64,000 nt of DNA from WTGA01 sp965214055 (GCA_965214055.1 OZ243931.1:682001-746000), one strand, 5' to 3'; numbered from the stretch's first letter, positions 7,977 through 16,765 are shown. The notes: generated by a model from the letters alone, not told the origin. A program made the numbers and translations.

Positions 7977-8032
7977 GATATTGATAGATATCTATCAATA
8001 TCTATCAATTAAACATTAATTGATAGATATTG
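7977..8032. promoter_or_regulatory. Nested AT-rich palindromes upstream of fic, candidate operator
   Basis: Bases 7977-8002 are a perfect 26-bp palindrome centred on GATATC. It overlaps a second inverted repeat whose 16-bp arms are 7996-8011 and 8017-8032 with a 5-nt loop. Both are built from one decamer, TATCTATCAA and its complement, present four times (7981-7990, 7989-7998, 7999-8008, 8020-8029). The block ends about 50 bp before the fic ATG. Repeated half-sites in both orientations are typical of a cooperative repressor operator. The Fic protein itself ends in a winged-helix domain, so it is a candidate binder. Confidence 0.65.
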
Positions 8033-8082
8033 CTACAATACAACTATCAGTAAATCAAAAATTGATTTGTTATTACAATGCT

Positions 8083-9507
8083 ATGAAAAGACCCGAAAAT
8101 GCTCCATCACTCAGCGACATCATCACAGGGATGGAGGGTGATGAATACAGCAAAGAGTTTCTGCTATCACTGACCACGATATTTCCTACAGTAAACGGGA
8201 AATATCTGCACTGGTCCGAGTTACAACACAGAAACCCTCCCCAGGGCCTGGACCACAGGCTTTGGTGGGGGGCAATCAAGCTGGCACGCTCCCAAACAAG
8301 GAAGAAGATCCCCCTAAAAAATGTCAAAGGGATAAATTTCAATTTTGGCATGCCAGACCTAGTTTTGGAGATGCTACTCAAAATTGATGGTCAGGCAACC
8401 GGTAGATTGGCCACATCGGACCAGATCACCGATCAAGGCACCAGAAAACGCTACATAGTGAGTTCACTGATCGAAGAGGCCATTGAATCCAGTCAGTTGG
8501 AGGGAGCTACAACCTCAAGAAGGGTTGCATTGAATATGCTGAGGGCTGGGCGCAAACCCAAAGATCGACATGAGCGAATGATATTCAATAACTATCATGC
8601 CATGAACCGTGTCAGAGAGGTCAAGAATGAAGCGCTGACACCGGAACTGGTTTTCCATTTGCACAAGGTGGTCACTGACCAGACGCTGGAAAACACTGAA
8701 GCGACTGGAAGATTGCAAACAAGCGAGGACAAAAGGGTTCAGGTATACGATATGAAAAGCGGAAAAGTATTGCATACCCCGCCTCCCGCGGACCAGCTTC
8801 GTAACCGGCTGGAGAAGCTGTGCGAATTTGCCAATGAAGAGCATACCGATTCAAACTTCATCCATCCAATCATCAAGGCGATCATCCTGCATTTTTGGAT
8901 CGGCTTTGACCACCCGTTTGAAGACGGGAATGGAAGATTGGCGCGCATAGTATTCTATTGGTCCATGCTCAGGCAAAATTATTGGCTATTTGAATTTATA
9001 TCGATATCAAAAAACATAAAAAAAGCGCCTGCAAAGTATGGATATGCCTATCTGTACTCAGAAACTGATGAAAATGACCTGACGTACTTCATTATCCACC
9101 AGTTAAAGGTAATCATTTCTTCGATAGCGAACCTGGAGGAGTATCTCAATAAAAAGACTCAGCAGACCGCCTTGCTGGAGAAAAAACTGAAAAACGCCAG
9201 CAGGTTCAATCATCGGCAGTTGGCACTGCTTAGCCATGCCATTCGAGGGAAAAGCGACGGATATACGATCAAGTCACACCAAACAAACCATGGCGTAGCG
9301 TATGCGACGGCGCGCGCAGATTTGCTTGATCTGGAAAAACATGCACTCCTTTTCAGAGGGAATGAAAAGAGTAAGGCAATCAGGTTTTACCCGGTCGAGG
9401 ATATAGAAAAAAGGATTGATGATCTGTCAACCCAGGAAAACGGCCTCCTGGGAAGAAGCAATAGAAAGTATCTGGGCTGTCATCAAACGGGGACGGGCCA
9501 TAGATGA
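8083..9507 (+). CDS. fic: Fic family AMP-transferase with N-terminal inhibitory helix and C-terminal winged helix
   Basis: A 474-residue protein of the long Fic type. The catalytic motif is His277-Pro-Phe-Glu-Asp-Gly-Asn-Gly-Arg, intact, so transfer of AMP (or another nucleotide) to target hydroxyl side chains is expected. An N-terminal inhibitory motif of the (S/T)xxxE(G/N) type is present at Ser136-Glu140-Gly141, which keeps such enzymes off until Glu is displaced. Residues ~375-440 (FNHRQLALL... TARADLLDLEKHALL) look like a winged helix. The ATG at 8083 fits the family; a TTG at 8020 lies inside the palindrome block. Base composition is visibly AT-richer than the neighbours, suggesting acquisition. 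The last ~20 residues may be out of frame (see findings). Targets unknown. Confidence 0.9.
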   Translation: MKRPENAPSLSDIITGMEGDEYSKEFLLSLTTIFPTVNGKYLHWSELQHRNPPQGLDHRLWWGAIKLARSQTRKKIPLKNVKGINFNFGMPDLVLEMLLKIDGQATGRLATSDQITDQGTRKRYIVSSLIEEAIESSQLEGATTSRRVALNMLRAGRKPKDRHERMIFNNYHAMNRVREVKNEALTPELVFHLHKVVTDQTLENTEATGRLQTSEDKRVQVYDMKSGKVLHTPPPADQLRNRLEKLCEFANEEHTDSNFIHPIIKAIILHFWIGFDHPFEDGNGRLARIVFYWSMLRQNYWLFEFISISKNIKKAPAKYGYAYLYSETDENDLTYFIIHQLKVIISSIANLEEYLNKKTQQTALLEKKLKNASRFNHRQLALLSHAIRGKSDGYTIKSHQTNHGVAYATARADLLDLEKHALLFRGNEKSKAIRFYPVEDIEKRIDDLSTQENGLLGRSNRKYLGCHQTGTGHR

Positions 9508-9579
9508 ACTGCTGAGGGGCAATTCTCAGACTTTCAGATGGCTTCCAGGTATGGTCTAATCCGGGGTCAGTCCATGCAT

Positions 9580-9656
9580 CGGGGTGTAGCTCAGCCTGGT
9601 AGAGTACTGCCTTCGGGAGGCAGGGGCCGGAGGTTCGAATCCTCTCACCCCGACCA
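9580..9656 (+). tRNA. tRNA-Pro (anticodon CGG)
   Basis: A full cloverleaf of 77 nt with encoded CCA. The acceptor stem CGGGGTG pairs perfectly with CACCCCG. The D-arm contains GTAGCTCAGCCTGGTAGAG, the anticodon stem CTGCC/GGCAG closes loop TTCGGGA with CGG at positions 34-36, and the T-loop reads GGTTCGAATCC. It reads proline codon CCG. It directly follows the AT-rich fic patch, and tRNA 3' ends are common integration sites. Confidence 0.97.
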
Positions 9657-9954
9657 TGGATTGCGAATGAACCGACCCGGGTCGTCAGGTCACTGCCGGG
9701 AATACCGTTGTCCGGTGCGCCCAGCGCGTCCTCCCCGGCATTCCCTGCTCCCTGTTCATTCCCGGGGATGTCCCCGTTTTTGGAGCACGGCCCACTGGGG
9801 ATGCGGGAGTCACATCCCCCGACCCCGGCCATTACACCTCCTGACCGCCCCATTCACTTAAAAACAGGTTGGACCCGGCAACCGGACTCAATATAATCCG
9901 GGCAGTGTTATCACAAAAAAACTTCACCACCCCGGCTACCCGTTCCCTGTCCCC
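9657..9954. other. Gene-free stretch after tRNA-Pro
   Basis: No supported gene. The frames that cross it are antisense to the tRNA or lack coding character. It must hold the promoter of the enolase-superfamily / oxidase pair. No integrase, att-like direct repeat of the tRNA end or clear terminator was seen. Confidence 0.4.
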
Positions 9955-11055
9955 ATGAAGATTGCCTCCATTGAAACCTTCAGCACCGAGTTTCTTGGCT
10001 TTGTCAAAGTCACCACGAATAGCGGGGGATTCGGCTGGGGCCAAGTCTCCCCGTACCATGCGGATATTACGGTCCAGGTTCTTCACCGCCAGATCGCCCC
10101 CCATGCACTGGGAAAAGACGCCATGGATATCGACAGCCTGGTAACAAGAATACCGGAACTCGAACACAAGTTCCCGGGTTCCTATTTGCGTCGCGCCCTG
10201 GCGGGCCTTGATACGGCACTGTGGGACCTCCGGGGCCGGTACGAGGAGAAACCGGTTTGCAGCCTGATTGGCGGCACCCCCGGCAAAATCCGGGCCTACG
10301 GGTCTTCCATGAAACGGGATATAACCGGCAAACAGGAAGCGGTACGATTGTCCAGACTCCGGGATGAATTTGGTTTTGATGCCTTCAAATTCCGCATTGG
10401 CGCCGAATGTGGCCATGATATCGACGAATGGCCCGGCAGAACAGAGGAAATCGTCGAGGAGGTCCATCGTGCCATGGACGATAGGGTTGCCCTGCTGGTG
10501 GATGGCAATTCCGGGTTCACCGCCGGCAAGGCCCTTGCAGTGGGCCAACTCCTTGTCGACAACGGAGTCTCCCATTTTGAGGAGCCCTGCCCTTACTGGG
10601 ATCTTGAGCAAACCAAACAGGTAACGGATGGGCTGTCCATCGATGTAGCGGGGGGAGAACAGGACTGTGACCTGGCCACCTGGAAACGGATCATCGACGA
10701 TGGCGTGGTCAATATCATCCAGCCGGACCTCTGTTACATTGGCGGGCTGACCCGAGGCCTCAAAGTCGCCGAGATGGGGGCCAGACAAAACCTGCCCTGC
10801 ACCCCCCATTGTGCGAATCTGTCCATGGTCACCCTGTTTACCATGCATTACCTGCGGGCCATTCCCAATGCCGGGAAGTATCTTGAGTTTTCCATTGAGG
10901 GCCAGGATTACTACCCCTGGCAATATGGCCTGTTCACACAAGACCCCTATGCCATTGTGGATGGTCAGGCCACGGTGACCGACCAGCCGGGCTGGGGGGT
11001 GGAAATCCACCCGGAATGGCTGAAAAAGGCAGATTACACACGCAGCGGCGCATGA
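9955..11055 (+). CDS. Enolase-superfamily (mandelate racemase/muconate lactonizing group) enzyme
   Basis: A 366-residue TIM-barrel acid-sugar dehydratase or racemase-like enzyme. Metal ligands are recognisable in order: Asp in LLVDGNSG, Glu in HFEEPCP and Glu in AGGEQ. A general base candidate is Lys in the KFRIG strand (the usual KxK motif has Arg in second place), and a His lies in TPHCA near the C-terminal end of the barrel. This is nearest the mandelate racemase subgroup, whose members abstract an alpha proton of a carboxylate. The substrate cannot be read from sequence. The stop overlaps the start of the FAD oxidase by 4 bp (ATGA), so the two probably act in one pathway. Confidence 0.85.
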   Translation: MKIASIETFSTEFLGFVKVTTNSGGFGWGQVSPYHADITVQVLHRQIAPHALGKDAMDIDSLVTRIPELEHKFPGSYLRRALAGLDTALWDLRGRYEEKPVCSLIGGTPGKIRAYGSSMKRDITGKQEAVRLSRLRDEFGFDAFKFRIGAECGHDIDEWPGRTEEIVEEVHRAMDDRVALLVDGNSGFTAGKALAVGQLLVDNGVSHFEEPCPYWDLEQTKQVTDGLSIDVAGGEQDCDLATWKRIIDDGVVNIIQPDLCYIGGLTRGLKVAEMGARQNLPCTPHCANLSMVTLFTMHYLRAIPNAGKYLEFSIEGQDYYPWQYGLFTQDPYAIVDGQATVTDQPGWGVEIHPEWLKKADYTRSGA

Positions 11056-12353
11056 GCCAGAACATCTTTTCCGACAATTTCAAACCAACGCCTTATTGGT
11101 GGGAACGGACCCCCCCGCCGGCTGGGGATGACATTGGTTTGCCCTCGTCCGCGGATGTCGTGGTGATCGGTTCGGGTTATACCGGTCTTTCTGCCGCCAT
11201 CCAGACAGCAGGACATGGCCGGCGCACCCTTGTCGTGGATGCCGGCCATGCGGGATGGGGGTGCAGTACCCGCAACGGCGGACAGGTCAGCACCAGCATC
11301 AAGCCGACGTATGCCCTGCTTTCCCGGAAATACGGTCCCGAGACCGCGATTGAAATCCTCCGGGAAGGAAACCGGGCACTTGACTGGGTCGAATCATTCA
11401 TTGCAGAAAATGCCATCCAGTGTAATTTTCGTCGGTGCGGTCGGTTTCATGCCGCACATACCCCGGCATCGTTCCACCAGCTGAAAAGAAAAGTGGCCGC
11501 CATCCCCACCGCCCTCAATGCCGATGTCCGAATGGTGAAGCCCGAAGAACAGGAGGCTGAAATCAGGTCCCCGGTCTACCACGGCGGTGCCGTTTTTCCC
11601 CACCACGCCTCCCTGGACCCCGGCCGGTATCACCAGGGTTTGTACCAGTGTGCCAAAAGCCGGGGGGTCGAAATCGTCAGCCATTGCCAGGTGAATGCCA
11701 TTGAGAAGACCCGGAACGGCCTGGATGTGTTGACTTCGAAAGGAAAAACAGCCGCTGAAAATGTCATTGTGGCCACCAATGGATACACCGGCAGCCCCAC
11801 CCCGTGGCAACAGCATCGCGTCATTCCCATCGGATCCTATGTCATCGCCACGGAACCCCTGGACGACGGGCTTCCTGAACAACTGATCGCCAACGACCGG
11901 GTAATCTCCGACACGCGCAAGCTGGTGGTGTATTACCGCACCTGCCCCCAAAGAAAACGGATTCTCTTCGGCGGCCGGGTGTCACTCAAGGAAACCAACC
12001 CGGAAATCAGCGCTCCCAAGCTTCGGGACTTGATGGTGCAGTGCTTCCCTGAGCTGGAATCCGTCCGGATCAGTCATTCCTGGATGGGTTTTGTCGGATA
12101 TACCTTTGATGAAATGCCTCACCTTGGAAAGCACGACGGGATCCATTACAGTCTGGGATATTGCGGTTCCGGCATTTCCCTGGCCAGCTACCTTGGCATG
12201 AAAACAGGGCTCAAAGTGGCAGGAAGTCCTGCAGGGGAGACCCCGTTCGACCAACTCATGTTTCCCGGCAGGTTCTATTATCGCGGCAATCCCTGGTTTC
12301 TCGCACCCTCCATTTTCTATTACCAATGGCGGGATAAACGGAACACGGACTAG
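11052..12353 (+). CDS. FAD-dependent amine/amino-acid oxidoreductase (PuuB/OrdL-like DAO family)
   Basis: A 433-residue DAO-fold flavoprotein. Near the N-terminus is a short Trp-rich segment (YWWERTPPP) typical of gamma-glutamylputrescine oxidase relatives, then the dinucleotide fold VVVIGSGYTGLSAA and AGWGCSTRNGGQV, a second FAD contact in NVIVATNGYTG, and a C-terminal LGYCGSGISLASYLG. Such enzymes oxidise secondary or primary amines of small carboxylates with O2 or an electron carrier. The start at 11052 overlaps the stop of the enolase-superfamily gene (ATGA), giving translational coupling; upstream in-frame codons are inside that gene. The pairing suggests degradation of an amino acid-like or polyamine-derived compound; substrate unknown. 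Confidence 0.88.
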   Translation: MSQNIFSDNFKPTPYWWERTPPPAGDDIGLPSSADVVVIGSGYTGLSAAIQTAGHGRRTLVVDAGHAGWGCSTRNGGQVSTSIKPTYALLSRKYGPETAIEILREGNRALDWVESFIAENAIQCNFRRCGRFHAAHTPASFHQLKRKVAAIPTALNADVRMVKPEEQEAEIRSPVYHGGAVFPHHASLDPGRYHQGLYQCAKSRGVEIVSHCQVNAIEKTRNGLDVLTSKGKTAAENVIVATNGYTGSPTPWQQHRVIPIGSYVIATEPLDDGLPEQLIANDRVISDTRKLVVYYRTCPQRKRILFGGRVSLKETNPEISAPKLRDLMVQCFPELESVRISHSWMGFVGYTFDEMPHLGKHDGIHYSLGYCGSGISLASYLGMKTGLKVAGSPAGETPFDQLMFPGRFYYRGNPWFLAPSIFYYQWRDKRNTD

Positions 12354-12501
12354 ACAACCCGGGAATCTCTCCATTCTCATGAGGACTCACCCCCCGGCGG
12401 ACCACCCTGGAACCCCGGGACAGGATTTGCGGGGAAATGACATTGGGACCAGGCCGCTGCCTGTTTCAACGGCAAAGCGGGACCTGCCAATGCGGCAGAT
12501 A

Positions 12502-12978
12502 TCAACCAGCCTCCTCCGTGAATGCCTTGATCTGTGCATTTTGTCCCAGATAATCCTGCCACTGCTGCCAGCCCGAAGGACAATGAAATCCCCACTCCCG
12601 AACCCGGGGCCCGGTCAAAAACAGCGACCAGCACTCGCCCTCCACCAATTCAATGCGGTGTGCGTACCGGGGATTCCGAAACACCCACGCACCCTCCTCG
12701 AACACCCGGTACCCATGGCAGCCTCCTGCAGCGATGGTGTGCTCACGGTAGTTTCCGTCGAGCAGGAGTGATGCACTTACCCAGGGGTGGTCATGCAGCG
12801 GTCCCGTGGGGTCCGAGCGCAGGATACAATGCAGATAGGCATTCAGATACCGGTTCCGCGGGATCAGGTGCCATCGGCGAAGGTAGGGGTTGTCCTTCCC
12901 CCCGATCACCACATCCGGCGCGCGCCCCCGTGCAATGCACTGCAAGCGGCGTTTCAGGCGTTCTCGAATAAATTTCAT
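12502..12978 (-). CDS. Small cupin-fold protein
   Basis: A 158-residue protein of an uncharacterised cupin family found in bacteria and phages. Motifs seen: RRWHLIPRNRYLNAYLH, then RSDPTGPLHDHPWVSASLLL with the His pair of cupin motif 1, AHRIEL with the later His, and the near-invariant FLTGPRVREWGFHCPSGW tail. Metal binding by the His residues is likely; an enzymatic activity is not known. It stands alone, convergent with the preceding oxidase gene, with no obvious operon partner. Confidence 0.82.
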   Translation of the reverse strand: MKFIRERLKRRLQCIARGRAPDVVIGGKDNPYLRRWHLIPRNRYLNAYLHCILRSDPTGPLHDHPWVSASLLLDGNYREHTIAAGGCHGYRVFEEGAWVFRNPRYAHRIELVEGECWSLFLTGPRVREWGFHCPSGWQQWQDYLGQNAQIKAFTEEAG

Positions 12979-13325
12979 CCCGGGATTCTTATTGTGGTTT
13001 CAAATCTGCATTGTAGAGGGCTTTCCCGGAGAACATCCATTCATCTCCGGGTACCCGCTGCCTGGGGTCCCACCTCAACGGGCCATGGGCACTGTGCCGA
13101 TGCATTCCCGTGCGGACCACGCCCCTCCTGGAAAAGAAACCGATGGCCCGGCTCCACTGGGGCAGGAGGGGTAACCTACCATATCCGGGAATCGGTGTAC
13201 AAACCCGCCAATCCGAAAATTCGAAACCCGCTTTCCCGGACCCGGTGCCCCGGGTCGCCGCAAACGGGTTTGGGTAGAAAAAATACGGTTTTGACATTAG
13301 ACTGTAACAGCCGGAGAAAACGAGA
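12979..13325. other. Gene-free stretch between cupin and AI-2E transporter genes
   Basis: About 350 bp with no supported gene. It holds the divergent promoters for the cupin and the transporter. A GGAG-type ribosome site precedes the transporter ATG. A minus-strand frame here reads as protein-like for about 80 residues, but it has no initiation signal and continues antisense into the transporter gene, so it was not called. Confidence 0.4.
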
Positions 13326-14456
13326 ATGAAGATCGTGCTCAATCCACAACAGGAAAAAATTGTAGCGGCAGGAGTGACCACTCTTGGAGCAGGCATCGTG
13401 GTGGCCGCCATCGTCATCCTGTTTGTGATTACTACCCGGTTTTTCCAGGCTTTCAGCCATGTATTTTTGCCCCTGGCGGTTGCGGCCATTCTGGCCATGG
13501 TGCTGGACCCCTGGTATGAATGGTTGAAAAACAAGGGGATACCCGATGCCATTGCGCTGATTGCTGTCTTTGCGTCCCTGATCGTACCCGTCGTTGCCAT
13601 CCTGGTCTTTTTTGGCACCCTGATTGCCTCCCAGTTTGGCGACCTCCTGAACCAGTTGCCGGTATTCTGGGACCATTTCACCGCCTGGGTGCGATCACAA
13701 CAGCCAAACATCAGCCGTTTTTTCAGTGCCGATGGAGTGGGCGCAAAAATTACCGAGGTACTGCAATCGCCAGATGGTCCCGCTGCAGACGCGGCCAACT
13801 ACGTTTTGTCCACGGTTCTGTCGGCGGGAAACAGCATTGCGTCCGGAATGATCTCATTGCTCAGCTGGGTGATCACACCCGTTTACCTTGCCTTCTTCCT
13901 GTTGATCCCCAAGCTGAGGCCCGGCTCACTGTCACCGGGGTCCTTTTCCTTTTTCAGGGAAGAGACGGCAAAGGATGTCATCTACCTGATCCGGGAGTTT
14001 TTTCATCTGGTCGTCATGTTTTTCCGGGGACAACTGTTGATATCCCTTTTCCAGGGCATCCTGTTCTCAATCGGGTTCAGCCTGGTTGGCCTTGAGTACG
14101 GGATCATTCTGGGATTGATTCTGGGATTTCTCAATATCGTTCCATTTTTGGGCAGCATGGTGGGACTGAGCGTCTGCCTTCCCCTCGCCTGGTTCCAGGA
14201 TGGAGGGGGCATGAATCTGGTGGTCCTGACTCTGGCCGTGTTTGTCCTGGTACAGGCCATTGAGGGCTATCTCCTCACTCCGAAAATAATGGGAGACCGG
14301 ACCGGGCTGAATCCCCTGACCATTATCATTGCAATTTTCTTCTGGGGGGCAGCCCTGGACGGAATCCTTGGCATGATCCTGGCCATCCCCCTGACTGCTT
14401 TTCTTGTCGTATTCTGGCGTCTTGCCAGGGAAAAATACATCGGCCAGATATTTTGA
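13326..14456 (+). CDS. AI-2E family transporter (PerM/TqsA type membrane protein)
   Basis: A 376-residue inner-membrane protein with about seven or eight helices. The family signature is in the C-terminal half: LGLILGFLNIVPFLGSMVG, then AIEGYLLTPKIMGDRTGLNPL and FFWGAALDGILGMILAIPL. A large soluble loop lies between helices 3 and 4 (about residues 120-170). Family members act as exporters or Na+(Li+)/H+ antiporters; only some move autoinducer-2. A ribosome site (GGAG) lies 9 nt before the ATG. It appears to be monocistronic. Confidence 0.92.
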   Translation: MKIVLNPQQEKIVAAGVTTLGAGIVVAAIVILFVITTRFFQAFSHVFLPLAVAAILAMVLDPWYEWLKNKGIPDAIALIAVFASLIVPVVAILVFFGTLIASQFGDLLNQLPVFWDHFTAWVRSQQPNISRFFSADGVGAKITEVLQSPDGPAADAANYVLSTVLSAGNSIASGMISLLSWVITPVYLAFFLLIPKLRPGSLSPGSFSFFREETAKDVIYLIREFFHLVVMFFRGQLLISLFQGILFSIGFSLVGLEYGIILGLILGFLNIVPFLGSMVGLSVCLPLAWFQDGGGMNLVVLTLAVFVLVQAIEGYLLTPKIMGDRTGLNPLTIIIAIFFWGAALDGILGMILAIPLTAFLVVFWRLAREKYIGQIF

Positions 14457-14582
14457 CGGGTTATTCCCCCCTGCCCGGTTTTCCGGAACCGGGGAAACCC
14501 GCAACACGCTGGTCAAGGGAGTTCCGGCACAACCCACCGACCCCTCCTCCCAGGCCGCACAGTCGTTCCCTCCTGGGAACAC

Positions 14583-15317
14583 CTACCATGACTCCAGCGC
14601 CGTCCTGATGTCGACCTCAAACGACCATGCCTGGGGGGATTGGCGATAAATATTCCAATATGCGTCGGTGAGCCCATCCAGTGCAATAAACTTCTTCCGG
14701 GTTTCTTCATCCGGCGGTCCGTCCAGCCTGCCAAACCACTTGTCCCCGGCAATGCCGCCATCAATGACAACATGGGCCACATGCAGACCCTCCGGCCCAT
14801 TTTCCTTCGCCAATGCCTGGGCAAACGTCCGCAATGCCGCCTTGCCCGAATTAAACGCTCCATAACCGGCCTTTCCCCGCAAGGAAGCACTCGCTCCCGT
14901 ATAAATCAGGGTTCCCGGACCCATCCGACGAACGACTTCCCTGCCAAACAGGAACCCCCCATAACACAGTGTTTTCCAGGATTTCTCGAAATAATCCGCT
15001 TCCATTTCACGAATCCGCCCGGGGGTACTGTTGCCGACGTTGTACACGGCAAGGTCCAGTTTTCCATTTCCGGTATTTTCAACCGAGTCAAACAGGTTCA
15101 GAACACTGGCCTCCCGGGTCACATCGCATGGCACCGCGGTGGCCCTTCCCCCTGCCGATTCAATCCCGGCAACCACCGCCTCCAGCTTTTCCCGGGTCCG
15201 CCCCGCAACAAAGACATGATGTCCTTCCCGGGCAAACCTCGCACACAGGGCCCCGCCCAGTCCGCGTTTCGGCCCGACCCCCGCGACGATGGCCTTCAAT
15301 GGATGATCTCTTGCCAT
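14583..15317 (-). CDS. Atypical short-chain dehydrogenase/reductase
   Basis: A 244-residue Rossmann protein. The coenzyme loop is AGVGPKRGLGGALC instead of TGxxxGxG, followed by the NNAG-equivalent VYNVGNSTPG. In the active-site region the expected Tyr-x3-Lys is Phe-Asn-Ser-Gly-Lys (GYGAFNSGKAAL), so the catalytic Tyr appears to be Phe, although a Tyr lies three residues earlier. The start at 15317 gives the usual short N-terminus before the first beta strand and has AGGGGG upstream; the longer frame adds 25 unlike residues. Activity is therefore uncertain: it may be a reductase with altered chemistry or a binding protein. Neighbouring genes do not form an obvious operon. Confidence 0.82.
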   Translation of the reverse strand: MARDHPLKAIVAGVGPKRGLGGALCARFAREGHHVFVAGRTREKLEAVVAGIESAGGRATAVPCDVTREASVLNLFDSVENTGNGKLDLAVYNVGNSTPGRIREMEADYFEKSWKTLCYGGFLFGREVVRRMGPGTLIYTGASASLRGKAGYGAFNSGKAALRTFAQALAKENGPEGLHVAHVVIDGGIAGDKWFGRLDGPPDEETRKKFIALDGLTDAYWNIYRQSPQAWSFEVDIRTALESW

Positions 15318-15553
15318 TTTTCCGATTTCCCCCTGTTTGTTGTCAATCCAGGCTGATAGTACAGCAAGCCGGTAAAAATTGGAGCCAGGCATCCGCGCCT
15401 CCCGGGTGCTCCGTCCTGCTGTGCCACCCCGGGATTGCCTGGCAGGGGACCACCCCAGGTCGGGTCTCCTGCCCCGCCGGGTCCTGGTCTACCCCCATTG
15501 CATTCCCCGGCTCACCACAGGAGTCCTCCATGAAAGGGGATTGATCCGGGAAG

Positions 15554-16765
15554 TCACCGGGATGGAAATTCAGCCCTCCGGGGAACTTTTCGAATCGAGC
15601 GCAACCAGACCGCGGAAAACAACACCGCGAGTATCAACGGCACCGTTGCAAGATTGACCCATATCCAGCCGAAATAATGGTAGATGACCCCCGCCGACAG
15701 CGCTGAGACGGCGAGCCCGGTGAACAGGATAAAATCGTTCATCCCCTGCACTTTGTTCATTTCCTCCGGGGTATAGACTTCGGTAACCAGTACCGTGCCT
15801 CCGGTAAAGGTAAAGTTCCAGCCGAGGCCAAGGAAAACCAGTGCCCAGAAATAATACGGGAAACTGTTGCCGGCGAGAGCGATGAACACAGAAACGAGGA
15901 GCAGGACAGTGCCCAGGATAATGATCCGTACCGTCCCAGCCCGCCGTATCAGGGTTCCCGTGAAAAATCCCGGCGCAAACATGGCGACAATGTGCCACTG
16001 TATCACTCTGGCAATATGATGGTCCGTAAAGGAATCAACCTGCATGGTGACCGGGGTCGCTGTCATCACCAGATTCATCACTGAATATCCAAACAGGGCC
16101 GCTGCCAGGGCAACCATGAAGGTTGGAATCACAAAAATCTCTCGAAGAGAACGACCCGGATTGACATGCCTGGAGCGTGACAGTTTTGGAATATCAATCC
16201 AAAGCACAATGATTCCGGACAAAAGGCAGAACCCGGTCAATACCCAGAAGGGTCCCTCAAACTCAACCAGGCCCGGCAGGCTCTTTGTCAGCAGTATTGC
16301 TTCAGGACCGACAAAGGCACCGACGACGCCCATGGCGATTACGATGGATACCGCTTTTGCCTTGCGGTCCTCCGTGGCCACATCCGCCACCGCAAACCGG
16401 TATTGCTGGGCCGCCCCGTTGTACAGACCAAACAGGAACAGGCCAATATTCAAGAAGAGAAAGTCATTCGCTGAAACGGCAAAAACACAGACCGCGCTGC
16501 CCACCGCTCCCATCATGGAACCCGATACGAAGCCAACTTTTCTTCCATACCGCTGCATGACATACGCGACTGGCAAGGTGCCTGCCGCGGTACCCACCAT
16601 CATCATGGTCAGGGGCGCGGTTACCAGGGTCAGGTCATTGCCCAGCATGGTAATGGCCACCAGCGCCGCAGCGATAAACGCAAGGGCCCGGCCGCTGTGA
16701 AACAGCGCGGTACAAATGGCAAGGACCACGATGTTTCGGGTATTGTCAGGAAGACCTGGATTCAT
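15554..16765 (-). CDS. MFS transporter
   Basis: A 403-residue membrane protein with 12 predicted helices. The loop 2-3 signature is present as MQRYGRKVGFVSG, and the central cytoplasmic loop (about residues 195-215, rich in Arg/Ser) separates the two six-helix halves. A second-half motif reads IRRAGTVRIIILG. The C-terminal tail is basic. It resembles MFS_1 permeases with no assigned substrate. It is transcribed in the same direction as the peptide ABC operon upstream but separated from it by about 285 bp, so it probably has its own promoter. Confidence 0.88.
   Translation of the reverse strand: MNPGLPDNTRNIVVLAICTALFHSGRALAFIAAALVAITMLGNDLTLVTAPLTMMMVGTAAGTLPVAYVMQRYGRKVGFVSGSMMGAVGSAVCVFAVSANDFLFLNIGLFLFGLYNGAAQQYRFAVADVATEDRKAKAVSIVIAMGVVGAFVGPEAILLTKSLPGLVEFEGPFWVLTGFCLLSGIIVLWIDIPKLSRSRHVNPGRSLREIFVIPTFMVALAAALFGYSVMNLVMTATPVTMQVDSFTDHHIARVIQWHIVAMFAPGFFTGTLIRRAGTVRIIILGTVLLLVSVFIALAGNSFPYYFWALVFLGLGWNFTFTGGTVLVTEVYTPEEMNKVQGMNDFILFTGLAVSALSAGVIYHYFGWIWVNLATVPLILAVLFSAVWLRSIRKVPRRAEFPSR

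Noticed and set aside
7820..8008. 62-residue minus-strand frame overlapping the fic operator
   Set aside because: Its first codons are made of the palindrome and the rest matches nothing; the regulatory reading is simpler.
9380..9853. 157-residue minus-strand reading frame with the text GERIRTSGPCLPKAVLYQ
   Set aside because: It is the antisense translation of tRNA-Pro, a frequent false gene call; there is no coding character outside the tRNA.
9832..11010. 392-residue minus-strand frame opposite the enolase-superfamily gene
   Set aside because: A shadow of a gene with intact metal-binding motifs on the plus strand.
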